Source: RUG14130 sp045598325 (GTDB lineage Bacteria > Bacillota > Clostridia > Christensenellales > Aristaeellaceae). Taken from it: a stretch of DNA of 64,000 nucleotides. The stretch is taken from NCBI GenBank assembly GCA_045598325.1, contig JAZLLT010000105.1:39520-103519 (forward strand), given 5' to 3'. Below, piece after piece: positions 1 to 8,914 of the stretch (position 1 is its first letter; each line of letters opens with the position of its first letter). The notes beneath the pieces were generated by a model. It was not told the origin of the DNA. It made no database searches and saw only the letters and a list, made by a program, of their open reading frames with translations. A program made the position numbers and the translations under genes.

Positions 1-1425
1 ATAGTAAACGAAGGTATCGGTCCCGAGGGACATACCGTCCAGCATGACACCCATACGGCCTGCATAGGCGGTGAATTTTCTCGCCTCATCCCGGTTCATG
101 GTCTTGCCCTTTGCGCGCGACAGGCGGCTGTCGTACTCCGAGTAATCCGCGTGGTAGTAAGAATTCACGGTCCTCACACCGCACAGGTAGAGGATGCCCA
201 GCATGCCGATGGCATTTTCATAGTGTGCTTTCTCAAACTCCTCCTTGCGGTCAAAGGGGCAGAATTCCACCATCATGCCGTCCACGCCCGTTTTGCGCGC
301 CGCGATCTGGGGGAATTTCACCGTGCCGTACTCAAAAGAACCGGGGATGCAGTTGAGCGCATCGAGACCCGGATAGCCCGCCTGCCCCAGCACCTTCAGG
401 TAGGAACCGTAATATTTCACATGAGCATTGATGCGTTCCTCGGCCATATAATGACCGGAAAGGCGGGTGCCGTGCGCTTTGCACCATGCCTCAAGCTGCC
501 CCGAATAGGCGCGGGCAACGAGATCACCCACCAGCTCATAGAACCTGACACGCACCTGCGTGCCCGCCTTTTCTCCCTCAAACAGCAGGGGTAAAAGGGG
601 CTGCAGGGGCTCGCCATACTTGTCTTCATATTCTTCAAACAGACCGTCCACCCACGGGGCAAGGGCGTAGGGCCACACCTCATACGCGCGGGAATAAGCC
701 GTCATGAGAGAGGGCTCATCCGTAAACACCGCCTCGGCGTTTTCAAGGGCACCGGGGGCTTCCTCCGCGATGGGCTCCAGCATGAGGTCGATGAAGTGCC
801 TCACCGCTTGGGGATCCATGATGTTGATGTAGCGGGAGAAGGAGCAGGTGTTGTGGGTGCACTGGCTGCCCTCATAGGCGCTTTTGACGCAGAACACATA
901 GAACACTTCGCCGCGGGAGAGCACGGTCTCCGTCTTGTTCGCGGTAAAAGGAACCGTCTGCATTTCATCGTACTGCACATAGGAATTGTGCAGGGTGGAG
1001 ATCTCCATGGGATATTTTGCCGCCCAGATGATCTTATCCGACTGTTCATCGAGGTTGAAGCGGACGAGCGTACCTTCCTCATAGGACACGAAGCGGCGCA
1101 TATAGAAGCCCTTGGCCTCCATTTCGGGATGGCCCTTCAGGGTCTCCCCTCCCGCATAGCCCGACGGATAGCCGCTCTCGTCGTAGATCCAGTAACCGAG
1201 GTCGCGCTTCTTCAGCTCCTGCGCGATTACACCGAAATCGCGGCAGGCGTCTCGGTAGCCCTCATACATATGAGCATGGGAGGGATTGGTGACCGCGCCG
1301 CCGAAACCGTAATCGGCGAGGGCGTCCATCTGGAGCAGGGTTTCTTTATCCCATTCGTGAATGATCGGCTTCGGGCGGAAGGCGCGGGGCGGGTTCAGCC
1401 AGTTTGTTTCAAAGTTCGTATTCAT
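1..1425 (-). CDS. Partial large glycoside hydrolase, GH106-like
   Basis: The frame is open from the ATG at 1425 to the window edge, so 475 N-terminal residues are visible and the C-terminus is missing. A YDESGYPSGYAGG segment near residues 79-92 and an FTDEPS segment near residue 233 resemble large hydrolases related to GH106 alpha-L-rhamnosidases; this rests on memory of the family, and the substrate is inferred only. No signal peptide is seen, so the enzyme is probably cytoplasmic. The start overlaps the stop of the preceding gene by one base (TGATG), which points to translational coupling in an operon with two other glycosidases and an AraC-type regulator. Confidence 0.7.
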   Translation of the reverse strand, partial: MNTNFETNWLNPPRAFRPKPIIHEWDKETLLQMDALADYGFGGAVTNPSHAHMYEGYRDACRDFGVIAQELKKRDLGYWIYDESGYPSGYAGGETLKGHPEMEAKGFYMRRFVSYEEGTLVRFNLDEQSDKIIWAAKYPMEISTLHNSYVQYDEMQTVPFTANKTETVLSRGEVFYVFCVKSAYEGSQCTHNTCSFSRYINIMDPQAVRHFIDLMLEPIAEEAPGALENAEAVFTDEPSLMTAYSRAYEVWPYALAPWVDGLFEEYEDKYGEPLQPLLPLLFEGEKAGTQVRVRFYELVGDLVARAYSGQLEAWCKAHGTRLSGHYMAEERINAHVKYYGSYLKVLGQAGYPGLDALNCIPGSFEYGTVKFPQIAARKTGVDGMMVEFCPFDRKEEFEKAHYENAIGMLGILYLCGVRTVNSYYHADYSEYDSRLSRAKGKTMNRDEARKFTAYAGRMGVMLDGMSLGTDTFVYY

Positions 1426-2732
1426 CACAGTTCCCTTATCTGTATGCAGGTATTGGGCTTCATGGTGACGGTGAGGTCCGTGGTTTCGCCGATCTTTTCG
1501 CCGTCATGGGTCTCATCCAGCAGATAGAGCTCGTATCTGCCTTCGCCGAGTTCCACCTTCACGGTCTTTTCGGGTTCGTCCTGCTTATCCGTGTAATAGG
1601 TCACGCTGCAGAGTTTTTTGCTTTTTTCATTGACGCCGCACAGGGCATAGATGTTTTCGGGGACTTCCGTCACGGGTGCTTCCCTGTAGCCGTCATAGAA
1701 CATGCCGTAGGCGTACATAACGAAGTAGGTCTTGAGGGGTTTATAGGTGTAAAAATCGAAACAGCCGTCAAAAACAGAGGGACGGGTATCGTAGTACATG
1801 AGCATGTCGATGGAGCTCCTCTGGGCGGACGCGATGCAGGAAGCGATGAACGCGGCGCCCTTCATGCCGTGGATGACCATGAGACTGTCCGTGTACTTTT
1901 CGCCCCAGTCGGCCACATAATTATACTCGTTCAGGATGCTCTCCGTTTCCGTATAACCGTTTTCATCAAGGAAGGCGCGGTACTGCCTTGCGCGTTTCAT
2001 CATGATGTCCGCGTTCGTGCAGTAGATATGCCAGGAGAAGAAGTCGAGGGGCGTATCCGTATCATGGCAGTAGCGGATGAAGCGCTCGGCAAATTCCACG
2101 CGGTGCGCGAGGGCGGGACCGCCGATTCTGGCTTTCGGAAAACACTTTTTAAGATGCTTTGCGGTAATTTCGTACAGGTCAAAAAACTGCTCCCATGTTC
2201 CGGTCCAGGTCGTATTCATATCCGAGGGCTGCTCAAAGAGATCCGGCTCATTCCAGATTTCCCAGTACTGAATGCCGAGATGGAAACCGTCTGCCCAGCC
2301 CTCATTGTAGTGGCGGATGATGTGTTCGCAGACGCGTGCCCACTTGGCAAAGTCCTTCGGCGGGAACACATGATGCTTCTTCACCTGATGTTCGATGGTC
2401 TGGCCGAGGCGGAAGAAGGTTTCCGTGCCGGCGTCCAGTGTCACCAGAATGCTCTCGTCCGTGCAGGCAAAATCGTAGGAAGCGGGATCGTTCTCGTCAG
2501 CGCCAAAGTCGGGAAAAATCGCACTGATATCATGGCTGTGGGGGCCGCCGTAGATACCGCATGCATTGGAATCATGATTACGGGAATAAGGGAAGCGCGC
2601 CGCCTTGTATGCCGCAAAATTGGAACGGTACTGGTCGTTGGCGTGACGCTTGTGAAAAGGGCCGCCGTTGGTAGCGTTCAGGGGCTTGAATGCTCTGCCC
2701 TCCGCAGAGAAGTCGAAGCGTATGTTGTACAT
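1425..2732 (-). CDS. GH39-like clan A glycoside hydrolase (beta-xylosidase type)
   Basis: This 435-residue protein should hydrolyse beta-linked sugars in the cytoplasm; no signal peptide is visible. The motif YWEIWNEPDL near residue 160 carries the likely acid/base Glu of clan A TIM-barrel enzymes, and ILNEYNY near residue 265 is the probable nucleophile region. The overall order fits GH39, but GH51 or GH79 relatives cannot be excluded. I chose the ATG at 2732 because it lies 7 bases after a GGAAGGAG site, whereas the ATG at 2738 would lie only one base after it. The gene follows the trehalase-like gene by 20 bases and overlaps the next hydrolase start by one base. Confidence 0.75.
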   Translation of the reverse strand: MYNIRFDFSAEGRAFKPLNATNGGPFHKRHANDQYRSNFAAYKAARFPYSRNHDSNACGIYGGPHSHDISAIFPDFGADENDPASYDFACTDESILVTLDAGTETFFRLGQTIEHQVKKHHVFPPKDFAKWARVCEHIIRHYNEGWADGFHLGIQYWEIWNEPDLFEQPSDMNTTWTGTWEQFFDLYEITAKHLKKCFPKARIGGPALAHRVEFAERFIRYCHDTDTPLDFFSWHIYCTNADIMMKRARQYRAFLDENGYTETESILNEYNYVADWGEKYTDSLMVIHGMKGAAFIASCIASAQRSSIDMLMYYDTRPSVFDGCFDFYTYKPLKTYFVMYAYGMFYDGYREAPVTEVPENIYALCGVNEKSKKLCSVTYYTDKQDEPEKTVKVELGEGRYELYLLDETHDGEKIGETTDLTVTMKPNTCIQIREL

Positions 2733-2752
2733 TTTCATTCTCCTTCCACGCA

Positions 2753-3973
2753 TTATGTCGTATGCTCTTTTGATATGCTTTTCGCGTACAGATACACACC
2801 GGCGCTCCAGCCGAGCATGGGGCAGGCGGTGCCGCCCTCGGTTTCGGAGATGCGCCCGGTGACCACATTGTATTTCTCCCAAAGGGTACCCGTCAGGGCG
2901 AAGTTGCTTTCCGCAAGTTCACAGTACTTTTCCGCGATGCGCAGGGCATCCTCCCGGTAACCGTAGCGGAGCAGTCCCTTGATCGCGATATAGTGCAGAC
3001 ACGCCCAGCCGTGGGGATGATCCCACTGAAGACGCATGAGGGATGGGCTGTCCTCCGACGCGGCAAGACCGTGCTCCTGTTCCAATAGCGGGAGCAATTG
3101 TCTTACCCGTTCCGCCCTTCCGGAATCTGCGACACCCGTAAACAGCGGATAGAACGAGGCGCAGGTCAGTAAACCGCTCTTCCTGCCTTCCGTGAAGCGA
3201 TAATCGCTGTAGCAACCGCGTTCCTCATTCCAGAGATAACGGTTGATCAGTTCCCTGCGCTTTTCCGCTTTTTCGCTCCACAGGTCCTTTTCCCCGAGCA
3301 GGCGGGAAAAACGGATCAGTTCCGTCTCCATGCCGTACAGGAGGCAGTTGAGGTCAACGGGAAGATACTCCTGTGGAGACATGCCAAAGCGGCTGCAAAG
3401 GTCCCAACCGCTTTCGCAGAACGCGATGTACGCTTCGGCGAGTTTCTTTTTTTCGCCGGAATCATCCGGTTTCGCGCGGCCGGTGCGCTCACTCAAGCGG
3501 CTCGCCCGCCTGTCTGCCTCATCGTCTCTGAGTTCTCCGCAGTAGCGGTTGAGTCCCGTGGGCGTCATGCGCCGCGTCTGCCAGAACGCGTATTCTTTGT
3601 TTGCGGCGCGGTACATGTATCTCAGCCAGTCCCGGTCTCCCGTTACCTCAAAAACATCCCGCACCATGAAAATGAAAAACGGCGGCTGGGACAAACTCAG
3701 AAAACGGAGCCGGTTGCCGTTGGGCATGAAGCCGAATTTTTCGATGAGATATGCGATGTTTTCCGTGTTGTTCTTCGCCAGCTCGATTTCGCCGCTCAGA
3801 ATCAGCCCCACATTGGTAAAGTAGGTATCCCAGTAGTACAACTCACGGAAGGTCTCCGAGATACCGGGTACTGTGTAGGGTTTTGGAAGACCGATGAGCG
3901 TGCCGCTGTCCTCGGGATCGAATCGCACCGTATCCTTCCAGTGGGTGCGGATATAGCTTTCTGCGCTTTCCAT
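2753..3973 (-). CDS. GH37 trehalase-like glycosidase
   Basis: A 406-residue (alpha/alpha)6-barrel hydrolase. It carries the two trehalase signature regions: FRELYYWDTYF near residue 45 and QWDHPHGWA near residue 315. The catalytic Asp in ESGWD (near residue 190) and the catalytic Glu in EKYN (near residue 364) also appear conserved. GH37 enzymes usually have about 500 or more residues and often a signal peptide; this one is shorter, with no signal. It may therefore act inside the cell on trehalose or another alpha-glucoside. The ATG lies one base after the regulator stop codon and is preceded by AAGGGG. It is the second gene of the regulator-glycosidase operon. Confidence 0.75.
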   Translation of the reverse strand: MESAESYIRTHWKDTVRFDPEDSGTLIGLPKPYTVPGISETFRELYYWDTYFTNVGLILSGEIELAKNNTENIAYLIEKFGFMPNGNRLRFLSLSQPPFFIFMVRDVFEVTGDRDWLRYMYRAANKEYAFWQTRRMTPTGLNRYCGELRDDEADRRASRLSERTGRAKPDDSGEKKKLAEAYIAFCESGWDLCSRFGMSPQEYLPVDLNCLLYGMETELIRFSRLLGEKDLWSEKAEKRRELINRYLWNEERGCYSDYRFTEGRKSGLLTCASFYPLFTGVADSGRAERVRQLLPLLEQEHGLAASEDSPSLMRLQWDHPHGWACLHYIAIKGLLRYGYREDALRIAEKYCELAESNFALTGTLWEKYNVVTGRISETEGGTACPMLGWSAGVYLYAKSISKEHTT

Positions 3974-3974
3974 G

Positions 3975-6128
3975 TCAGTTATCCCCTTCCGCTTCCCTTG
4001 CCTGCGCCTGATATTCGCTGGGGGTGCAGCCCATGCATCGCTTGTAGGCACGGGTGAAGGAGGTGGCGTGCTCGTAGCCCACGATACGGGCGATTTCGGA
4101 AACGGAGGTCTTGCCCTCGCGGAGCAGCTCGTTGGCGTGCATGACGCGCAGCTTCTCCACATAACCCGAGTAATTTTCGTTGAGCACTTCCTTATACAGC
4201 ATCGAAAGGGCACTCTCACTCATGCCGAACACATCCGCGATGGATGACAAGCTGAGATCGGACTGGCTGTAGTGTTCGTTTAGGTAGTCCACGACTGCCT
4301 TGCGCAGACCTGTGAGCGTTTGGTTCTTCTTTTCCTTTTCCGCTCCCGCCACGGCTGCAAAGCGGCTCTTGAAGTAGGCAAGCGCCTCACGGGGCGGCAT
4401 ATCGAAGCGGAGGGACGCGGTGTCGTCCGACATCTCCTCTAAAATATCGAACAGGCGCGCATAGAGCAGCATGCTCATATCGTTGCCGATGGCGCCGTTT
4501 TCGGAATAGTTGGTTTTCCAGAGCGTTTCGATGATCTCCTCCGCCGCTTCGGCGTCACCGTTCTGACAGGCGGTGCGCAGAGCGTTGCGCTCGGCACTGC
4601 TGAAGCGGTAGCGGTCCTTGGTGATGTTGACGGATATGATGGGTCCCGCTTTCCCGCTGTCACCTTCCTTCAGAGTCCACGCCTGCTGGAAGGAATAGCA
4701 GACCCGATTGATGAGCCCGTATTCGCGGCCGATGTAGAAGCGGATGTCCGCGTCCGAGGAACTGATTTCGTTCAGTAGCTCCGTAAGGCGGTTTTCGGCA
4801 GAGGTCAGGCGGATATACAGAACGCTATAGCAGTCCTCGCGCTTGGTCAGGACCTCGAAGGAATCTCCGTCGAAGGTGACGGCATTCATTGCGCGGATGA
4901 ACGCGTCCATATCCAGATGGCTTCTGGCGTAGATGCCCGTGAAGGCGAGCTGTTCCCCCTTCAGGGCATTGACGGTGCCGCTTTTGTTGAACACGGCGGA
5001 AATGCTTTCCGCGTTATCCCCGGCGTTTTCGAGCAGCATGCTCTCAAGCAAACGCTGGTTATCGCCGATTTTACGGCTCAAAAGTTTGTTTGCCGAGGTC
5101 ACCGAGGTGATGGCTTCGTCCAGTTTACCGAAGGACATGTTCTTTTTGCGGTCGATTTCGAGGATCCGGGCGATATTGACCAGCGGCTTATTGACCCTGA
5201 GCGTATAGATGACGATAAACAGGATCGCGGCGGCAAAGGTGACCGCCATGCCGATGAGCAGCACGCGGATGGACTCAAAGGTCATTTGTCTCAGCGCCTG
5301 CCTGGGCGTCAGGATGATGGCATTCAATTTGCCGCCGATGCTCTGCGCCCTGCGGCAGATATAGTTCAAGTCACCCAGCGTCACCTCGTCCCCTTCCGGA
5401 ATGACCGCGTTCAGATCGCCGTCCGCGGGGAGGCGGGTAACCGTTTTGCCCTCGCTGTCCGTTATATACAGAATGCTGCCTTCCATTTCGGTGAGCGGCT
5501 CAAACAGCCCCGTCAGCTGCTCCTCGCGGATATAGAATATAAATTTACCGGCGTTCATGAAGTTGTTGCCCGCGATGAACGGCACGCTGTAGGTGATCAT
5601 GCGCTCGGTTTTGCCGCGGAACAAAAGATCGCTCGCGGGCTTGAATCTATCGTAATCATGGGACAGGAGTACGGCTTCCTTCCACGCGTCATAGTCGCCA
5701 TCTCCATCCGCCATGTAATAGCCGTAGTAATTCTTGGGGCTCATGTATACATCGGAGGGTCCGATCAGATGCCCCGTTTTTTCCACATAGACATAGTAAT
5801 CATTGATGAGGGTCTTGCCTGTATCGGGCTTGGGAAGCGCTTCCTTTGCCTCCATCATATCCACAACACCGGCGCCCTGCAGCTTTTCGCACAGGACGAG
5901 AGAATTGGACATATCGTTGCGGATGTTCTCAATAGCCGTAACGGTGTTGTCAATGGTGTTTATGGCGCTGTCCAGCACCATGGACTGCTTTTCCTCCATG
6001 CCGTCATACACGGAATTGAAAGCATACAGATACTCAAATACCCCCAGTCCTATCATGACCGCGAGCAGGATCACGGCCGGGAGCAGGAGGTTCATGAGCA
6101 GCGGAGAGCGTTTTCCGGTTTTATTCAT
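3975..6128 (-). CDS. Membrane-anchored AraC-family transcriptional regulator
   Basis: A 717-residue one-component sensor-regulator. A transmembrane helix near residues 13-35 and another near 283-306 enclose an extracellular sensor region. A cytoplasmic linker follows, and a C-terminal AraC/XylS helix-turn-helix pair occupies roughly residues 605-710, ending in the GYEHATSFTRAYKRCMG segment. Proteins of this layout in Clostridia typically control nearby carbohydrate genes. The ATG at 6128 has AAGGAG nine bases upstream; a longer frame reaching 6203 lacks such a site and would include promoter sequence. It heads the glycosidase operon and lies just downstream of the sugar ABC transporter genes, so either group is a plausible target. 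Confidence 0.88.
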   Translation of the reverse strand: MNKTGKRSPLLMNLLLPAVILLAVMIGLGVFEYLYAFNSVYDGMEEKQSMVLDSAINTIDNTVTAIENIRNDMSNSLVLCEKLQGAGVVDMMEAKEALPKPDTGKTLINDYYVYVEKTGHLIGPSDVYMSPKNYYGYYMADGDGDYDAWKEAVLLSHDYDRFKPASDLLFRGKTERMITYSVPFIAGNNFMNAGKFIFYIREEQLTGLFEPLTEMEGSILYITDSEGKTVTRLPADGDLNAVIPEGDEVTLGDLNYICRRAQSIGGKLNAIILTPRQALRQMTFESIRVLLIGMAVTFAAAILFIVIYTLRVNKPLVNIARILEIDRKKNMSFGKLDEAITSVTSANKLLSRKIGDNQRLLESMLLENAGDNAESISAVFNKSGTVNALKGEQLAFTGIYARSHLDMDAFIRAMNAVTFDGDSFEVLTKREDCYSVLYIRLTSAENRLTELLNEISSSDADIRFYIGREYGLINRVCYSFQQAWTLKEGDSGKAGPIISVNITKDRYRFSSAERNALRTACQNGDAEAAEEIIETLWKTNYSENGAIGNDMSMLLYARLFDILEEMSDDTASLRFDMPPREALAYFKSRFAAVAGAEKEKKNQTLTGLRKAVVDYLNEHYSQSDLSLSSIADVFGMSESALSMLYKEVLNENYSGYVEKLRVMHANELLREGKTSVSEIARIVGYEHATSFTRAYKRCMGCTPSEYQAQAREAEGDN

Positions 6129-6170
6129 AGGTCGGGGCTCCTTTGTAAGGGGAGTAAAGTGGTCTTGTTT

Positions 6171-6199
6171 ATTATACCCCATTGTCGGACAAAAAACAA
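6171..6199 (-). promoter_or_regulatory. Promoter of the regulator-glycosidase operon
   Basis: On the minus strand, TTGTTT (6199-6194) and TATAAT (6176-6171) are separated by 17 bases, about 40 bases upstream of the regulator start. Confidence 0.65.
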
Positions 6200-6204
6200 T
6201 CAAT

Positions 6205-6239
6205 ACGGAAAGCGGGAGCTGCGAAAACGCAGCTCCCGC
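6205..6239 (-). terminator. Terminator of the sugar ABC transporter operon
   Basis: A perfect 12-base stem, GCGGGAGCTGCG (6212-6223) and its complement (6228-6239), encloses a 4-base loop. On the minus strand it is followed by TTT and AT-rich sequence. It lies 33 bases after the stop of the binding-protein gene. Confidence 0.65.
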
Positions 6240-6272
6240 AGTTAGAATGATGCGATAGCGTCAGCTTGGTTT

Positions 6273-7925
6273 TTACTGCTTGTCCATCTTCTTCTGGCGC
6301 AGTTCGACCCAGCGGCTGTTCTGGTAGGTTTCTTCCATATCGTTCAGATAGGCGCCCCAGTCTTCGTCGCTGTCGATGTCCCACACACCGGTGATGAACT
6401 TGGTGAAGGACTCTCTGCAGTAAGAACGGAACACGGCTTCCAGCTCGGCGCACTCGGTGGCTTCTTCCTCGTTGACGGACCAGGTGATCATGGGATATCC
6501 GTTGTAGGTGTAGAAGGGAGCATAGATCTGATGCGCTTCGTTCACAGCGTAGCTCCAGGTGCCCTCAGCGGGTTCTGTGCCGTTGAAGCTGTTCTGGGTG
6601 GTGGCATAGTAGGGCTTGAAGTGGGGACCCCAGCCCATGTTGGCGCTGCCGAGCTGTTCCTTGAGGGCATTATATTCTTCGGTCTGTACCTTAACGCCGG
6701 CTTCGCCCTTCAGGTTGGTCTGTTCCATATCGATGATGAAGTCCTCGCCCAGGATGCCGTCATAGACGATGTTGTTGGGATACTCGGTGTAGAAGTAGTC
6801 CAGCCACTTGATGGCGGCCACGGGATCCTTGCAGCTCACGGTGATGGCGCACTGCAGACTCATTTCGGCGACGCCGTTGCTGCCGTAAACGGGGGCCTGA
6901 CGCAGGCCGGTGGGGCCTTCGATGGGAGCCAGCGCTACAAAGGTACCGTTGGGGCAAACGGCGGTGTCGATGGCGTAGGACTCATAAGCGGAGGTGAAGC
7001 AGCCGACGAGGGCTTCTTCCTCGGCGCGGGAAATGAGGGACTTGGCCTGAGCATCGGTCTGTACGAAGGTGGCTTCGTCGATGAGACCCTTGTCGTACAT
7101 GCCGTTGATCCACTTGAGGCCTTCGCGGCACTCGTCGGTGATGGCGCCGTTGTAGGCGTTGCCGTCCGCGTCGACGGTGATGTAGTCAAAAGCGTTGTTG
7201 AAAGCGCCGATCATCTGGAACGCGTTCAGCAGGTAAACATCGGGACGGCCGCACCAGAAGCTGTAGGAGGTGGAGAAGGGGATCTCGTCGGCGGTGTCGC
7301 CGTTGCCGTTCATGTCGTTATCCTTGAAGTACTGGAGCATGTTCTCAAAGTCTTCATAGGTCACGGGGTAGTCGTTGCCATCCTCCATGTAGGCGTTCAG
7401 CCAGCTGCGGCGCACGAAGCACTTGGTGGGGCAGATCTGGTTGGTGGAGTTGCCGGTGCAGAACAGGGTGTAGATGTGTCCGTCGGGAGCAGTGATCATT
7501 TCCTTGAGCACGGGATCGGACTCGAGGACGCGGGTGATGTTGGGAGCGTACTCGTCGATCAGGTCCTCCAGAGGAATGAAGACCTTTCCGCCGTAAGCCA
7601 TGATCTGGTCGGTGGAGAAGCCGGTACCGAAGATGTCGGGATAGACATCACGGGTCAGAGCCAGGTTGAACTTGGTCTCCTTCTCAGTCATGTCGATCTG
7701 CTCCCAGACAATGTGTACATTGGTGAGGGCTTCCATGCGGTCGGTGAGCAGGTTCTTGTCGAAGTCTTCCACATTGGCGTGGTCGACAGCGGTCCAAACG
7801 GTCAGCTCGATCTTCTCATCTGCAACGGGCATAACGCCGTTGTCGGAGAGGGTGTAGGCCAGTGCGGAGCTGCTCAGCAGAGCCAGGCACAGCACGACCA
7901 TGAGGATGCGGGAAATCATCTTCAT
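6273..7925 (-). CDS. Extracellular sugar-binding protein of a CUT1 ABC transporter
   Basis: A 550-residue solute-binding protein of the LplA/YtcQ type, which should deliver an oligosaccharide to the two permeases encoded just upstream. A signal peptide with a hydrophobic core is followed by SSSALAY, a plausible signal peptidase I site after residue 23. The only Cys in the signal region (residue 13, context VVLC) does not fit a lipobox, so lipid anchoring is not evident. That is unusual for a Gram-positive binding protein. AGGAGG lies eight bases before the ATG. The gene is last in the transporter operon, 53 bases after the second permease. Confidence 0.88.
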   Translation of the reverse strand: MKMISRILMVVLCLALLSSSALAYTLSDNGVMPVADEKIELTVWTAVDHANVEDFDKNLLTDRMEALTNVHIVWEQIDMTEKETKFNLALTRDVYPDIFGTGFSTDQIMAYGGKVFIPLEDLIDEYAPNITRVLESDPVLKEMITAPDGHIYTLFCTGNSTNQICPTKCFVRRSWLNAYMEDGNDYPVTYEDFENMLQYFKDNDMNGNGDTADEIPFSTSYSFWCGRPDVYLLNAFQMIGAFNNAFDYITVDADGNAYNGAITDECREGLKWINGMYDKGLIDEATFVQTDAQAKSLISRAEEEALVGCFTSAYESYAIDTAVCPNGTFVALAPIEGPTGLRQAPVYGSNGVAEMSLQCAITVSCKDPVAAIKWLDYFYTEYPNNIVYDGILGEDFIIDMEQTNLKGEAGVKVQTEEYNALKEQLGSANMGWGPHFKPYYATTQNSFNGTEPAEGTWSYAVNEAHQIYAPFYTYNGYPMITWSVNEEEATECAELEAVFRSYCRESFTKFITGVWDIDSDEDWGAYLNDMEETYQNSRWVELRQKKMDKQ

Positions 7926-7978
7926 AATGAAATCCTCCTATTGTATTTATTTCACCGCTTGCGCGGTAGAAACCTTGT

Positions 7979-8902
7979 TTAGCCCTTGACGGAGCCAAGC
8001 GTGACGCCCTTCACGAAGAATTTCTGCACGAAGGGATAGATGATCATAACAGGCAGGGACGCCACCACGATGACAGAGTACTTCATGAGGTTCTGCTGTT
8101 CCATAAGCTCGAACACATGCTCCATCTCTTCCGCGGTCACGGCCTGTGCGGCTTCTCCGGTCACATTGACCACCAGCAGTTCTCTCAGGATGACGGGCAG
8201 AGCCACCTTGGAGCGGGAGTTCAGGTAGAGCATGGGAGTGAAGTAATCGTTCCAGCTGCCCACCGCGACGAACAGGGAGATGACCGCGATGATGGCGCCG
8301 GAAAGCGGAATGACGATGCTGATGAAGTAGCGGAAGTCTCCGCAGCCGTCCAGATCCGCCGCCTCGCGCAATTCGCCCGGTATGGTGTTGGAGAAAAATG
8401 TCCGCATGACGATCATGTTGTATACGCTCATGGCGCCCGGCAGGGTGATGGCCCACACGGTATCCACCAGATGAAGGTTGGTGATGTTGAGGTAGGTGGG
8501 GATCAGTCCGCCGCCGAAGTACATGGTCACGGTGCAAAGCGCCATGATGAACTTGCGGCCTTTGAAATAACTGCAGGAGAGCGGATAGGCGCACAGCATG
8601 GTGACGAAAACGGACAGCACGGTCGCCACGGCCGTATAGAAGATACTGTTGCGGAAGGAGACCCAGAAGATCTCCTTGTCACGCACGGCGCGGTAGCCCG
8701 CGAGGGTCCAGCGTTCGGGGATGATATTGAGGGAAAGCACGGAGCCGCCGCCGCTGAAGGAAGCCAGAATGACATACAGCAGCGGATAGGCGATGATGAT
8801 GAAGAACCCGGTCAGAAGAATGAAGTTCACGGTGAGCACGGCGCGGTCCGTGCGGGTGGAACGGATCTTGTTGTTGATTTTGACTTTCTTAACTTCCTGC
8901 AT
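7979..8902 (-). CDS. Sugar ABC transporter permease, LplC type
   Basis: A 307-residue inner-membrane permease with about six predicted helices and the cytoplasmic EAA loop REAADLDGCGDFRYF, which contacts the ATPase. It belongs to the CUT1 oligosaccharide importer family. I chose the ATG at 8902, seven bases from AAGGAGG; the ATG at 8908 is only one base from that site. The AAGGAGG directly follows the stop codon of the upstream permease. No ATPase is encoded nearby, so an MsmK-like shared ATPase elsewhere is likely (known for this family). Confidence 0.9.
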   Translation of the reverse strand: MQEVKKVKINNKIRSTRTDRAVLTVNFILLTGFFIIIAYPLLYVILASFSGGGSVLSLNIIPERWTLAGYRAVRDKEIFWVSFRNSIFYTAVATVLSVFVTMLCAYPLSCSYFKGRKFIMALCTVTMYFGGGLIPTYLNITNLHLVDTVWAITLPGAMSVYNMIVMRTFFSNTIPGELREAADLDGCGDFRYFISIVIPLSGAIIAVISLFVAVGSWNDYFTPMLYLNSRSKVALPVILRELLVVNVTGEAAQAVTAEEMEHVFELMEQQNLMKYSVIVVASLPVMIIYPFVQKFFVKGVTLGSVKG

Positions 8903-8914
8903 ATCCATTCCTCC

